DNA of 64,000 nucleotides from Pseudarthrobacter siccitolerans (GTDB taxonomy: Bacteria > Actinomycetota > Actinomycetes > Actinomycetales > Micrococcaceae): contig NZ_JAUSXB010000001.1 of NCBI RefSeq assembly GCF_030823375.1, forward strand, positions 3,844,001 to 3,908,000, written 5' to 3'. Below the pieces are notes generated by a model, which saw only the letters and a program-made list of their open reading frames with translations, was not told the DNA's origin and did not search any database. The translations under genes and the position numbers were made by a program. The first letter of the stretch is position 1. Every line of letters starts with the position of its first letter. Below, in pieces: positions 26,830 through 35,808 of this stretch.

Positions 26830-28395
26830 TTAGGAGCTTCCTTGCCCGATCAGGCCGTTCCTTACCGCGAACAGGGTGGCACCCACCCGGTTGGTTGCCC
26901 CGATTTTGGCGTAGATGTGCTCCACGTGGTTGCGGACGGTCTTCCGGGCGAGGAACAGGCTGGCGGCAATCTCGGCCGGAGTCATTCCTCGGCACAGCAT
27001 GCCGAGGATTTCCACTTCCCGGGGCGTGAGCCCGGCCGGAGGGACAGGTGGCCGGTGGGGCTGCTGGCCGGCCGCTACGAGCACGCCGTCCGCAGCCTCC
27101 GGGCTGAGCCGCCCGGCAGACACTTCCCGCCGGAGCCTGGCAGCTGCATCAGCCGGCGAGAGCGCGGGCCGGTGCGGGCGCGGCTCCAAAGAGGCACGGT
27201 AGGAGTCGGCCGCCGCCAGGATCCGCTGCTTGATCCCCAGCTCCGTTCCGCCGATCCCGCGCGGGTAGCCGGACCCGTCCAGCCGCTCGTGGTGTGAGCC
27301 GGCCAGGGCCGCCTCGCCCTTCAGCCCGGGCACGCGGCCGAGGATCCGTTCTCCCAGGTACGGATGCATGTGGATGCGTTCCAGGTCCGCGCGGGTCAGG
27401 GGCTCCTTCTTGTCCCACACCTGGTTGGATACTCCCAGCCGGCCCAGGTCGTGTACCCATCCGGCGCGGCGGAGCTCCCTGACGTCGTCGGCCGGCAGGC
27501 CATGCTCCTCGCCGGCGGCGGCGGCGAGGGCGGCCACGGCGCGGGAGTGCCCCGCTGTGTAAGGGGACTTGAGGTCTGCGAAGTCCCCGATCGCGCGGAG
27601 CACCGCATCCAGCTGGGGGCCGGACAGTGGAGCGTCGTTGGGAGCCAGGTCCAGGGCCGCCTGCCAGACGTCGACGTCGAGGAGTCCTTCGGTGAGTGCC
27701 CCGGCCTGGTCGATGAACAGTCCGGCCAGGGCGGGATCGAACTGGCTGCCGCGGCGCGCCCGCACCATGGCCACGGCACCGGCCACGCCCTCCTGGCGCA
27801 GGAACACCTCTGCCGTATCCGCGAGATGCATGATCCGCATTTCCAGTGGGATGTCCGGCCCCGCGATGCCCTCCGGCAGGCCCTTGCCGTCCCACCGCTC
27901 AAAGGTGTGGGCGAGCAGTCCTGCCACCCCGCCGTCGAGCCCAACATTGCTGGCCAGCACCCCGGCGGAGATGCAGTGCGAGGCGATCATGTTCCGGACC
28001 GCGGTGCTGCCCGTCGCCGCGAAACGCGTCCAGTTTGCAACCCGGGCGAGTGGCGGGAGGCCCGCGCCGGCATGGCTGAACATGCCGGCGTACATGGGCA
28101 GGCCGTGCTGGTCGCGGTTGTAGTAGTCGGCGCGGAAGGCGATATCGTCCGTGAACAGTGCGGCCAGTTCGAAGGAATCCGCGTGGCAACCGATCCATGC
28201 CACCTGGTTGGCGTAGTAGAGCCTGCCCTGGCCGGCAACGTCAACTCCCGCTGCCCGGGCGATCCGTAGCGCCAGCAGGCAGGACCGCAGCATGTGCTCC
28301 ATCGGTTGCCCCAGCCCCAGGTCAATGGCGAGTGACAGCGCGGCCAGGACTTCACTGCGGCGGGGCCCAGCCGGTGACTGCTTCACATCTGCCAT
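26830..28395 (-). CDS. Tandem HD-GYP-like protein with C-terminal LuxR DNA-binding domain
   Basis: A 521-residue soluble protein combining second-messenger phosphodiesterase-type domains with a transcription-factor end. The second HD-GYP part (about 265-405) keeps GHSRA, His315-Asp316 in VHDLGRL, HHERLDGSGYPRG (367-380) and AAADSYRA. The N-terminal half contains a degenerate twin, FERWDGKGLPEG (165-176) followed by RIMHLADTAE. Residues about 449-515 are a LuxR/FixJ helix-turn-helix (LTPREVEILGMLCRGMTPAE). HD-GYP enzymes usually hydrolyse cyclic di-GMP; whether this one is active or a sensor is unknown. Lies 44 bases after an unknown gene on the same strand. Confidence 0.85.
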   Translation of the reverse strand: MADVKQSPAGPRRSEVLAALSLAIDLGLGQPMEHMLRSCLLALRIARAAGVDVAGQGRLYYANQVAWIGCHADSFELAALFTDDIAFRADYYNRDQHGLPMYAGMFSHAGAGLPPLARVANWTRFAATGSTAVRNMIASHCISAGVLASNVGLDGGVAGLLAHTFERWDGKGLPEGIAGPDIPLEMRIMHLADTAEVFLRQEGVAGAVAMVRARRGSQFDPALAGLFIDQAGALTEGLLDVDVWQAALDLAPNDAPLSGPQLDAVLRAIGDFADLKSPYTAGHSRAVAALAAAAGEEHGLPADDVRELRRAGWVHDLGRLGVSNQVWDKKEPLTRADLERIHMHPYLGERILGRVPGLKGEAALAGSHHERLDGSGYPRGIGGTELGIKQRILAAADSYRASLEPRPHRPALSPADAAARLRREVSAGRLSPEAADGVLVAAGQQPHRPPVPPAGLTPREVEILGMLCRGMTPAEIAASLFLARKTVRNHVEHIYAKIGATNRVGATLFAVRNGLIGQGSS

Positions 28396-28440
28396 TCTAG
28401 GAAGCCATCACCGCGGGCAGTAGGAACCATGCCGCGGCTG

Positions 28441-29196
28441 TTACGCCGCCTGGTTCTTCCCGGCGCGTGCCCGGGCGGATCCCGCCCCGCCGGGCAGGGC
28501 TGTGGACGGGAACCTGACGCCTACCCGGGCTCCGAAGAGTCCACGTTGCGGAAGCCAGAAGTCCGCGAGATGGTCCTGCACCTTCAGTGCCCCCGGAACG
28601 CCCGCGTCCTCACCCACGATGGTCGCCTGGGAATCCGTGATCAGCCACAACTGCCGCGGCTGGGCTTGGAACGTCTGGCCGTTGGGCACCACGCCGGAGA
28701 CCTTCATCTTGCCGGCGTTCAGCAGCGGGCCGGCGAATGCCCCCATGGCGCGGAGCACAAGCTCGTTGCGCCACAGCCTTTCCGGCATCCGCATGGCCAT
28801 CGCGGTCAGCATCGAGGTGGCCGCGGAGGTGCCAAGCTGCAGGCGCCACTCCATAACGCCCGGCACCGTGATCACGGCGGTGAAGGGTCCGCTCCACTGG
28901 ATGTCGACGTCGGTCTCCACCGTATGGTGCACGGCCGACCCGAAGTAGCGTGCGCAGCTGAACTCCGGTGCGGCGTTGGCGTAGATGGTCCACTCGCCAC
29001 CGGGCGTGCGGTGCCAGACGGAGCGGTAGCCGGGGCCAACCGAGCTCACCGGAAAATCCCGGAAGGCCAGGTAATGGCCGCTGGTGAAAGGCAGCCCCAG
29101 GACGGCGTAGCCGGCGAAATGCTCGGCTGCGTCTTCCGGAAGTTCGGTAAGTGTCGGTGTTGCCCCTGCTGATGACTGCGGCTGGTAGATGGTCAT
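28441..29196 (-). CDS. Hypothetical protein, 251 aa, upstream of the HD-GYP/LuxR gene
   Basis: Not recognised. A soluble protein with aromatic-rich beta segments (GHYLAFRDFPVSSVGPGYRS, EWTIYANAAPEFSCARYFG) and a C-terminal FQAQPRQLWLITDSQ. The start ATG at 29196 is fixed by a strong AAGGAGG upstream; the frame is open further but that part is not coding-like. The next gene follows on the same strand with only 45 bases, suggesting an operon and possibly a shared regulatory role. Confidence 0.7.
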   Translation of the reverse strand: MTIYQPQSSAGATPTLTELPEDAAEHFAGYAVLGLPFTSGHYLAFRDFPVSSVGPGYRSVWHRTPGGEWTIYANAAPEFSCARYFGSAVHHTVETDVDIQWSGPFTAVITVPGVMEWRLQLGTSAATSMLTAMAMRMPERLWRNELVLRAMGAFAGPLLNAGKMKVSGVVPNGQTFQAQPRQLWLITDSQATIVGEDAGVPGALKVQDHLADFWLPQRGLFGARVGVRFPSTALPGGAGSARARAGKNQAA

Positions 29197-29312
29197 GGCC
29201 GCCTCCTTTTCTCTATGTCCTGAGCCTAGGAGCGGGCCGCAGCAAAGGCATGGGGCATCTGCCCCATTTTGTTTTCGCCGCCCGGCAGGTGGGGACGAAC
29301 GACGGGATTTCA

Positions 29313-30542
29313 CTAAGGCGACGAGGGAAGGTGGGCGCTCAGGAAGAACCCGCTATCTCTCGGTCCCCATTCGATGCTTCCTCCAGCGACTTCCACCCTC
29401 TCCTTAAGCCCCAAGAGCCCATAGCCTGAAGTACCGTCAAGATGGTTCTCGGACGTGCCGCCACCATCATCAGAGATGTTGAGAGTCAGTGAGCGGGGTT
29501 CCCACCGGAGATCGATGAGCGCAGTCGTTCCGGAGCCGGCGTGCTTTGAAATGTTCGTCAGCGACTCCTGCACTACACGGTAGGCCGTGTGGCCCACGCT
29601 GGGGTCAAGCCTTCCCGCCTCCCCGTGGGCTTTCACGTCCACTTGCACTCCCGCTGACCGGACAGGTTCGATCAGCCATTTGATGTCATTCAGGGTGGGA
29701 AGCGGGTTCTGCTGTTCGTTGGCTGGTTTCCCGCCGGGCGGCTTCAGCAGTCTCAGGAGGCGGGCAAGTTCCTGCGTAGCCTCCGTTCCAACGGATTCGA
29801 TGACTTCCAGGGCCTGGGCTGCGCGTTGGGGATCGGTGTCGATAACCCTGCGGCCGCCGGCGGCGTGCAGCATCATCACCGTGACGGCGTGGGAGACGAT
29901 ATCGTGCAGTTCGGCGGCGATGTGCGCGCGTTCCTGGGCGATTGCGGCTTCAGCCTGGCGCCGGTCTTCCTCCAAAGAGTTGATGCGGAGACGGTTCCGC
30001 GCCACAAAACGGCCGAAGGCCCACGCCCCTCCCAGCCACACGGCCCCGGTACCGATGAACCACAGATCCTCATCAAAGGGCCTGCCGCGTGAAGTGATCA
30101 GGACAGGAAAGGCGACTGCGGTAATGAGGGCCGTCAACGACTGCCGAAGCGGGCGATCGGATGCCACTGCGGCCAGCGTGACCAGGACAGGCGTTATTGG
30201 CATGTAGGGGATCCGGTAGACCTCCGAGAAGTTGAAGTACGTCGGAGTGGCGAAGACTACGAAGATCGCCTGGTGCAGCAAGAGCCCGGCGAAAACCATA
30301 ACCGGGGCGCGGTGCCTCCAAAAGAGTGGGACGAATCCGCCCGCTACGTAAACAAGAGCCGCCACAGCAAGGACTCCCGAGAGCGAGCCGGACGTAGCCG
30401 GAAAGAAACTGGCGAGCTCGACGGCAAATGCCAGCAGCACGACGGCGAAATCTGCCCTAGTGAAGCCGGGTGGCCGGTTCACCCCCAGACCGGAGCGTGA
30501 CACCTTGGATATCGGCGATCTTTGGACCACTGTCCACCTCAC
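29313..30542 (-). CDS. Sensor histidine kinase, NarL-partner type (HisKA_3)
   Basis: A 409-residue kinase. The first ~180 residues form about five to six membrane helices; the dimerisation domain has phospho-acceptor His213 in AAELHDIVSHAVTVM, and the C-terminal HATPase shows YRVVQESLTNISKHAG (N box) and GGGTSENH-like plus GYGLLGLKERVEV (G box). The GTG at 30542 is used; later GTG codons are possible starts. Pairs with the response regulator 145 bases upstream on the same strand. Confidence 0.9.
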   Translation of the reverse strand: MRWTVVQRSPISKVSRSGLGVNRPPGFTRADFAVVLLAFAVELASFFPATSGSLSGVLAVAALVYVAGGFVPLFWRHRAPVMVFAGLLLHQAIFVVFATPTYFNFSEVYRIPYMPITPVLVTLAAVASDRPLRQSLTALITAVAFPVLITSRGRPFDEDLWFIGTGAVWLGGAWAFGRFVARNRLRINSLEEDRRQAEAAIAQERAHIAAELHDIVSHAVTVMMLHAAGGRRVIDTDPQRAAQALEVIESVGTEATQELARLLRLLKPPGGKPANEQQNPLPTLNDIKWLIEPVRSAGVQVDVKAHGEAGRLDPSVGHTAYRVVQESLTNISKHAGSGTTALIDLRWEPRSLTLNISDDGGGTSENHLDGTSGYGLLGLKERVEVAGGSIEWGPRDSGFFLSAHLPSSP

Positions 30543-30687
30543 AACGGGTTCTCAGTCAAGGCTGTGCCTCTGTCCTCAGTGTGCGCCCGGGCAGGACTTT
30601 CTTCATCCACCCTCCGTATGAGCGATGGCATACACCCCCGGGTGGACCATTGCGGTAATCGGGAATGGCGCCCCAGGGCTGGAATGC

Positions 30688-31419
30688 TCAGCGGCGCCCG
30701 TCCGGTTTGACCAGGCCCAGCCGGTACGCCGCCGCCACCGCCTGCGCCCGGTCTGCCACGCCAAGTTTCATCAGGATGCGGTGCACGTGCGTTTTCACTG
30801 TGGCCTCGCTCAGGAATAGCTTCGCGGCGACCTCAGCGTTGTTCATTCCGCGGGCAATCGCCGCGAGCACCTCCCGTTCACGGCGCGTCAGCTCATCCAA
30901 CTCCGCCGGGGTGGGAAGAGACGACTCCGCTCCGTTCGAAAATTCCTCGAGGAGTTTGCGGGTGACATTCGGGTCAAGCCATCCCGCTCCCCGGGCCAGG
31001 GCACGGATGGCGGATGCCAGGATGCGCGGCGCCGAGTTCTTGAGGATGAAGCCAGAGGCGCCGGCACGGAGGGCGGCATGAACGGCTTCATCTTCATTGA
31101 AGGTGGTCAGAATGAGCACCGGTACCGCTTCTGTGCGGCCGGTATTGAACTCTTCGGAGGTGAGGATCCGGGTGGCCGCGACGCCGTCCATGACCGGCAT
31201 TCGAATATCCATCACCACCACATCGGGCTGAAGCCCTGCGACCACTTCAACGCCGGCGCGGCCGTCACTGGCCTCCCCGACGACCATGATGTCGGGCTCT
31301 GACTCCAGCAGCAGCGCCAGCCCTGCCCTGATCAGGGCTTCGTCATCGACGAGGACCACACGGAGGCGGCCGTCGGCTTCACCGGCCGGCACGGGCGCAC
31401 CGCTTCGTGTGCCATCCAT
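30688..31419 (-). CDS. Response regulator, NarL/LuxR family
   Basis: A 243-residue regulator. The receiver domain has the acidic pair VDDE, phospho-acceptor Asp71 in VVMDIRMPVMDG, Thr in ILTTF and Lys in GFILKNS. The C-terminal LuxR helix-turn-helix begins LTRREREVLAAIARGMNNAEVA. The ATG at 31419 is chosen because the 14 residues upstream do not resemble a receiver start. Encoded directly before its kinase, divergent from a small secreted-protein gene, which is a candidate target. Confidence 0.92.
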   Translation of the reverse strand: MDGTRSGAPVPAGEADGRLRVVLVDDEALIRAGLALLLESEPDIMVVGEASDGRAGVEVVAGLQPDVVVMDIRMPVMDGVAATRILTSEEFNTGRTEAVPVLILTTFNEDEAVHAALRAGASGFILKNSAPRILASAIRALARGAGWLDPNVTRKLLEEFSNGAESSLPTPAELDELTRREREVLAAIARGMNNAEVAAKLFLSEATVKTHVHRILMKLGVADRAQAVAAAYRLGLVKPDGRR

Positions 31420-31646
31420 GAGTGGACAATATCCATCCCCACGCTGAAAAGCCACGGCCAAAATGAAGCCAGGGATCCGGCGTCGCTACGCCCTGGGATG
31501 TAGCTGATAACCGCGCAGCATCCTCGCCTGATGTACATCGGAATGGCTACCGGGGGTCGACGCGCCATATAGGTTCCGTGATCAACACTGGTGCCTATCA
31601 ACTCCATGAAAAGAAGGTCATGGAGGAGAAAACCAAGGAGCTCCCG

Positions 31647-31865
31647 ATGGCTTGGAAATCCAGACAACGAACAGCATGGGTGACCGTAACCATCGTCTTT
31701 AGCCTCGGCTTCATGGGGGCAGAGCCCTCCGGGAGCGCACGGGACAGCACAGTACCTCCAACATCAACGGGCTGGCGGGACGTCCCAAGTCAACAGAATC
31801 ATGCGGCCATTCCGCTGGAAGGCTCACCGGAACTCTGGAAGTTCCGTCGCCTCACCTCCAGATGA
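31647..31865 (+). CDS. Small putative secreted protein, 72 aa
   Basis: Not recognised. The frame starts at an ATG with a strong AAGGAG eight bases upstream and encodes a basic start (MAWKSRQRTA), a hydrophobic segment (WVTVTIVFSLGFMGA) resembling a signal peptide, and a polar tail ending at 31865. The next gene starts about 105 bases later. Its position divergent from the response regulator makes it a plausible target of the two-component pair. Codon use is weaker than in neighbours, so it may be non-coding. Confidence 0.45.
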   Translation: MAWKSRQRTAWVTVTIVFSLGFMGAEPSGSARDSTVPPTSTGWRDVPSQQNHAAIPLEGSPELWKFRRLTSR

Positions 31866-31971
31866 GGCAGCAAAGATCCCGGCCGACCCACGTCTTGGAC
31901 TCCCTCCGAGTCTGGACGTCCGCACCAAACAACCCGCCACTGTGGCACGACCACCAAGGAAAGGAACCATC

Positions 31972-32733
31972 ATGAAAACCCGTCCAGGCCCAGCAAACGA
32001 AGTACAACCCGGGGGCCATAGCGGTTCGGGACAGCCGACACGAGGGGGAGCCATGACCGCCATGGACCGGGTCGGAGCTCTCAGCGGCGCCGTATATTTC
32101 ATCGTGGCGAACGCTGCAATCGCCATAGGCGCAGACCCCGCAACGCCTGATGCGCCCACGGGGCAGGAGAGCCTCGATGCTTTGGCGCGTATGGCCGCAA
32201 ACCCGGCCGCCCAAGCGGCGACGAGCCTCGAATTTCTGGCGTTCACGGCTTGGATGGTTTTCGTCGGTTACGTTTGCTGGCGCCTGCGCGCTGCGGGCTG
32301 GGTGGCGGCCGTGGCCCTGGTGGGCGGTGTTGTCGAGATTGCAGTGAAGCTGGGCTCCGGGGGCCCCCTCATTTCGGGTTATTTGCTGCGTGACCAGATT
32401 TCGCCGGAGCAGGCAGCCGTCCTTACCCAGATAAACAAGGCCGACTTCATGGTCGGACTGCTGCCAGCCGGACTGTTCGTGCTCTGCGCCGCGATCGCTG
32501 CCCTCAGGACGAGGGAGTTGGGCCGCGTGCTGGCATGGTCCGGCATTCTCATCGGGGCGGGCAATATCGTCACTTCGGCGGTCATTGGCGTGAATCTTCC
32601 CGAGTCCGGCTTCGCGCCGACGTTCCTGCTGATCCTGGTATGGGAACTGGTGATCAGCCTGCGCTGGGGCTTCGCCCGCAACCAGTCCCGGATTCGGGCC
32701 GCAGTCAAACCGGTAGATGCGGTAACGAGCTAG
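31972..32733 (+). CDS. Hypothetical membrane protein, 253 aa
   Basis: An integral membrane protein with about six hydrophobic segments after a polar 30-residue start. The architecture (VGALSGAVYFIVANAAIAIGAD, a periplasmic loop, then paired helices) resembles DUF4386-like proteins but no signature allows assignment. The ATG at 31972 has AAGGAA at good spacing; a second ATG follows at 32053. Followed by a strong hairpin. Confidence 0.75.
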   Translation: MKTRPGPANEVQPGGHSGSGQPTRGGAMTAMDRVGALSGAVYFIVANAAIAIGADPATPDAPTGQESLDALARMAANPAAQAATSLEFLAFTAWMVFVGYVCWRLRAAGWVAAVALVGGVVEIAVKLGSGGPLISGYLLRDQISPEQAAVLTQINKADFMVGLLPAGLFVLCAAIAALRTRELGRVLAWSGILIGAGNIVTSAVIGVNLPESGFAPTFLLILVWELVISLRWGFARNQSRIRAAVKPVDAVTS

Positions 32734-32741
32734 GCGTACGA

Positions 32742-32768
32742 CGGCGGCACCCGGGGCGGGTGCCGCCG
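32742..32768. terminator. Terminator hairpin between convergent genes
   Basis: Perfect 12-base arms with a GGG loop, located between the convergent membrane-protein and hydrolase genes; the left arm begins inside ACGACGGCGGC. Confidence 0.7.
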
Positions 32769-32788
32769 CTCGGCGTTTGGCGCAGGCA

Positions 32789-34186
32789 TTACAGCACCAG
32801 CGGTCCGCCGCTCCGGAGCGACGCAACGACGTCGAGGATCGCCTGGGTGGTGATTGCGGCGCCGGCCTGGTCGGCAACAAGCGCTTCATGGCTTGCCCAA
32901 TCGATGGTCTGGTGAACACTGTTGGTGGAGAGGCCGGCCAGTTCGTCCTGCGCGTCCTGGTGTTTGTTGCTGTTGCCGACGCCGGCTGTCAGCACCACCA
33001 GTGGTTTGCTGCCGAAGTCCCGCAATGACGCCGCCTCCTGCATGGACGTGTTCGCTTGGACGTACTCGTCGATGGTGCTGCGCAGGTTCGCCGGGCTGGC
33101 GATGTTGGCGCGGACCTCGTCCCGGGACCTGGCCGGCAGGGAGCCGACCTCGAGCGGGGCGTACACCCGGCCCAGGCCCAGCCGGGCGGAGGTGGAGATC
33201 AACGCCGAGAGCCGGCCAAGGGCGTCATAGCTGCCAGGGGCCGCAACCACGCCGGGATTGTCTGCTGCTGCCCTGTCCGTGGAGTCGATCAGCACCATGG
33301 CGGCCACTTCGTCGGGGTAGCGGGCGGCGAAGGTGAGTGTGTAGAGGCCGCCGAAGGAATGCCCGGCGAGGACGTAGGGTCCGGGGACGTTACCGCGGTG
33401 CAGCAGGGCGTGCAAATCGGCGGCGATTTGGGTGGCGTCCTGGGCGTTGTCAGCAGGCTCGCTCCACCCCCGCCCGGCACGGTCGTAGGCGCAGACCCGG
33501 GTGTTGTTCGCTACGGCGGCGGCGATCCACCCGTGGTTCGAGGACATCTCACCGGCGCCCGGTTGAAGCACCACCGTGGGGCTGCCTGACCCGGTGCAAT
33601 TCAGGTGCAGCCTGTAACCGCCGACGTCGACCAGCTGGCCAGGCATCGGGAACGCCCTGGCATCGGCTGCTGCACCCAGCGTCTGGTAGCCGCCGCCGAT
33701 TGAGGCGAGGGCCAATACCGCCAGGACCGGGTAGACCAGCCAGCCTCTGCTCCTGCTGTGAAGTTGCCGGCGGACACGGATGGACATCCAGATCGCCAGG
33801 GCGAGGAGGGCGGGAGGCCACACCCAGCTGAGCGGCCCGTCCACCGCCGAGCCGAAAACCACCAGGAGGAGACCGCCGGCGCCCATGAACACCGCGGGAG
33901 CAATTGCCCAGCGCTGCGGCTGGTCAGTGAGCCGTACCGAGAGGATGGCCAGCACTGCCCACCCCACGGCAAAGCCACACAGGACAGCGCCGGTCATCTC
34001 GCTCTCCCGCGCGCGGATGAAGGAAGCGGCGGCAAGGAGCACGGCGGCGAGGAGCCCCGTGGCCAGGGAGACGGCCACAACCCGGCCAATGCGCCACCTC
34101 GCCACACGGCCGGAGGGGCGGGAATCAGCGGGACCGCTCTTTCCGAAGTCAGGATGCGTACGGGGGGTCTGCGGGGTGGTGGCCAC
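32789..34186 (-). CDS. Membrane-anchored alpha/beta hydrolase
   Basis: A 465-residue protein. The first ~175 residues contain about five membrane helices; the remainder is an alpha/beta hydrolase likely facing outward, with a nucleophile elbow GHSFGG, the region YDRAGRGWSEPAD, and an acidic/His end VHQTIDWASHE (candidate catalytic His). Substrate unknown. The start is a GTG at 34186. It is divergent from the beta-propeller gene. Confidence 0.85.
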   Translation of the reverse strand: MATTPQTPRTHPDFGKSGPADSRPSGRVARWRIGRVVAVSLATGLLAAVLLAAASFIRARESEMTGAVLCGFAVGWAVLAILSVRLTDQPQRWAIAPAVFMGAGGLLLVVFGSAVDGPLSWVWPPALLALAIWMSIRVRRQLHSRSRGWLVYPVLAVLALASIGGGYQTLGAAADARAFPMPGQLVDVGGYRLHLNCTGSGSPTVVLQPGAGEMSSNHGWIAAAVANNTRVCAYDRAGRGWSEPADNAQDATQIAADLHALLHRGNVPGPYVLAGHSFGGLYTLTFAARYPDEVAAMVLIDSTDRAAADNPGVVAAPGSYDALGRLSALISTSARLGLGRVYAPLEVGSLPARSRDEVRANIASPANLRSTIDEYVQANTSMQEAASLRDFGSKPLVVLTAGVGNSNKHQDAQDELAGLSTNSVHQTIDWASHEALVADQAGAAITTQAILDVVASLRSGGPLVL

Positions 34187-34301
34187 GGCGGGCTCGATTC
34201 AGGGAGGTGGCGTCGCGCGAGTACAGCCATCTGCACCTGGGGCACGTGCCGTCCCCTTGACTATAGGCCTGTTCGCAAGGGTTTGACCCGGCAAGGGACC
34301 A

Positions 34302-34334
34302 GCCCGACGGCCGGCGTTCACCCCGCCGTCGGGC
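34302..34334. repeat. Isolated hairpin in a divergent promoter region
   Basis: GCCCGACGGC and GCCGTCGGGC are perfect 10-base arms with a 13-base loop. It lies between two divergent starts, so it terminates neither gene; it may be a relic terminator of a lost gene or a regulatory structure. Confidence 0.5.
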
Positions 34335-34446
34335 GATACGTCAGGGGGTCGCTGCCCCAGGGACGGACGTTGGTGAGAAGCTGGTCATTCGTTCGGTTAG
34401 GATCGGAGAACAGCCGAGGGGGTCGGCAGCATTCTGGGGGAACTTC

Positions 34447-35670
34447 ATGACACTTAAGCCTTCACGCCCGTTTGCCATGCCGCTCATGGCTGCCCGAAGG
34501 GCGCTGCTGGCCGGCGCCGTGCTCTTGCTGGCCACCGCCGTCGCAGCTGTTCCGGCCTCCGCAGCCGACCCAAGGGTGATTGCCGTCGTCGGCCAGCCGT
34601 TGGCCGTTGCGTCCGGGCCGGACGGCACGCTGTACGTCAGCGACTATGGCTGGGCCGGCGGCGTCAGCGCCTACAGGCCAGGGGAGACCGCGCCGTCGCG
34701 CACCATCAGGACCGGGCACTTTCCCACGTCGCTGGCCGTGACGCCGGATGGGACGCTGTACGTGGCGCAGAGCAGTGACGCGCAGTCCGAAATCGGCGTG
34801 GTGGCCCCGGGCGCAAACGAGGTCTCCCTGGTGATGAAGGTGTCTCGCGGCACGCATTGGCTGACTGTTGGGCCGGAGGGGTCGCTGTACGTGGTGAATC
34901 CGGACGAGAACTCGGTGTCCGTGGTGAAGCCGGGGGAAGCATGGGTTAGCCGGACCATCCAGGCCGGGCGGTATCCGGTTAAGTTGGCCGTGGCAAGGGA
35001 CGGGACGGCGTATGCCACCAACCAGCTTGCGGGCACCGTCACCGTGATCCCGGCAGGTGCGCCGTCGCCGTCGCACACCATTGACGTGGGCGCGAAAGCC
35101 AATCCGCACGGGATTGCGGCAGCGCCGGACGGGACCGTCTACGTGGCCAACATCCTCACGAACGATGTCGCTGTGATCGAACCAGGCGGGACCACGGTGG
35201 CGCGGCGGATTCCCGTGGGTGAGGCGCCGCAGGAGGTGCTGGCCGCCGCTGACGGAACCGTGTACGTGACCAACAGCCTGGACGATACCGTGTCCGTCAT
35301 TCCGGCGGGGGCGGCGGCTGCCAGGGAAACCATTGCCACCGGCGACGATCCCGGCCGCCTGGTTGAGCGTGGCGACGGTTCCGTGGTGGTGGTGAACAGG
35401 CGCGGCAAGTCCCTGACAGTGCTCGACGGCGGATCGGCTGGCCCTGTTGCGGCGCCCGCCACGGGTGGGGAAGAGCCTGCAGCAGCAGCCGACGGCGGCG
35501 GGTCAGACGGTGCCGTCATCGCCAAAGGTTCCTTTGACGTGGCCCTTCCGGCCGTCGCCGTCGGGGCGGGCGCTTTGTTTCTCGCCAGCGCTGCTTTCCT
35601 CGTTGTGCTGCTTCGGCGCCGCGGAAAGGCCACCGGGGCGAACGGCCCGGTGGCCTGGACTTTGGAGTAG
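34447..35670 (+). CDS. Secreted YVTN-type beta-propeller protein with C-terminal anchor
   Basis: A 407-residue extracytoplasmic protein. It has a signal peptide ending around VPASAAD (residues 1-40), then about seven repeats of ~43 residues with the recurring D-G-T-L/V-Y-V core (DGTLYVSDYG, DGTVYVANIL, DGTVYVTNSLDDTVSVIP), a Ala/Gly-rich spacer and a single C-terminal helix followed by RRRGK. There is no LPXTG motif, so the anchor is a plain membrane helix. The ATG follows a TGGGGGAA sequence that recurs before other surface genes here. Ligand unknown. Confidence 0.85.
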   Translation: MTLKPSRPFAMPLMAARRALLAGAVLLLATAVAAVPASAADPRVIAVVGQPLAVASGPDGTLYVSDYGWAGGVSAYRPGETAPSRTIRTGHFPTSLAVTPDGTLYVAQSSDAQSEIGVVAPGANEVSLVMKVSRGTHWLTVGPEGSLYVVNPDENSVSVVKPGEAWVSRTIQAGRYPVKLAVARDGTAYATNQLAGTVTVIPAGAPSPSHTIDVGAKANPHGIAAAPDGTVYVANILTNDVAVIEPGGTTVARRIPVGEAPQEVLAAADGTVYVTNSLDDTVSVIPAGAAAARETIATGDDPGRLVERGDGSVVVVNRRGKSLTVLDGGSAGPVAAPATGGEEPAAAADGGGSDGAVIAKGSFDVALPAVAVGAGALFLASAAFLVVLLRRRGKATGANGPVAWTLE

Positions 35671-35808
35671 GGCTCGCGCACAGCGGCCGCCGCACGCCGT
35701 CGGCTGTTAGCCTGCGGTTATCAAAGTGCCGGCTGTTTGTGGGTATGCCGATGTCTTGTTGGTTGCCTCGCGAAGGATGGGCTGGAACGACGTCAAAGGG
35801 GGAGCGTT

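Noticed and set aside
34302..34334. Calling this hairpin a terminator
   Set aside because: It lies between two divergent starts with no gene ending there, so it was listed only as a hairpin.
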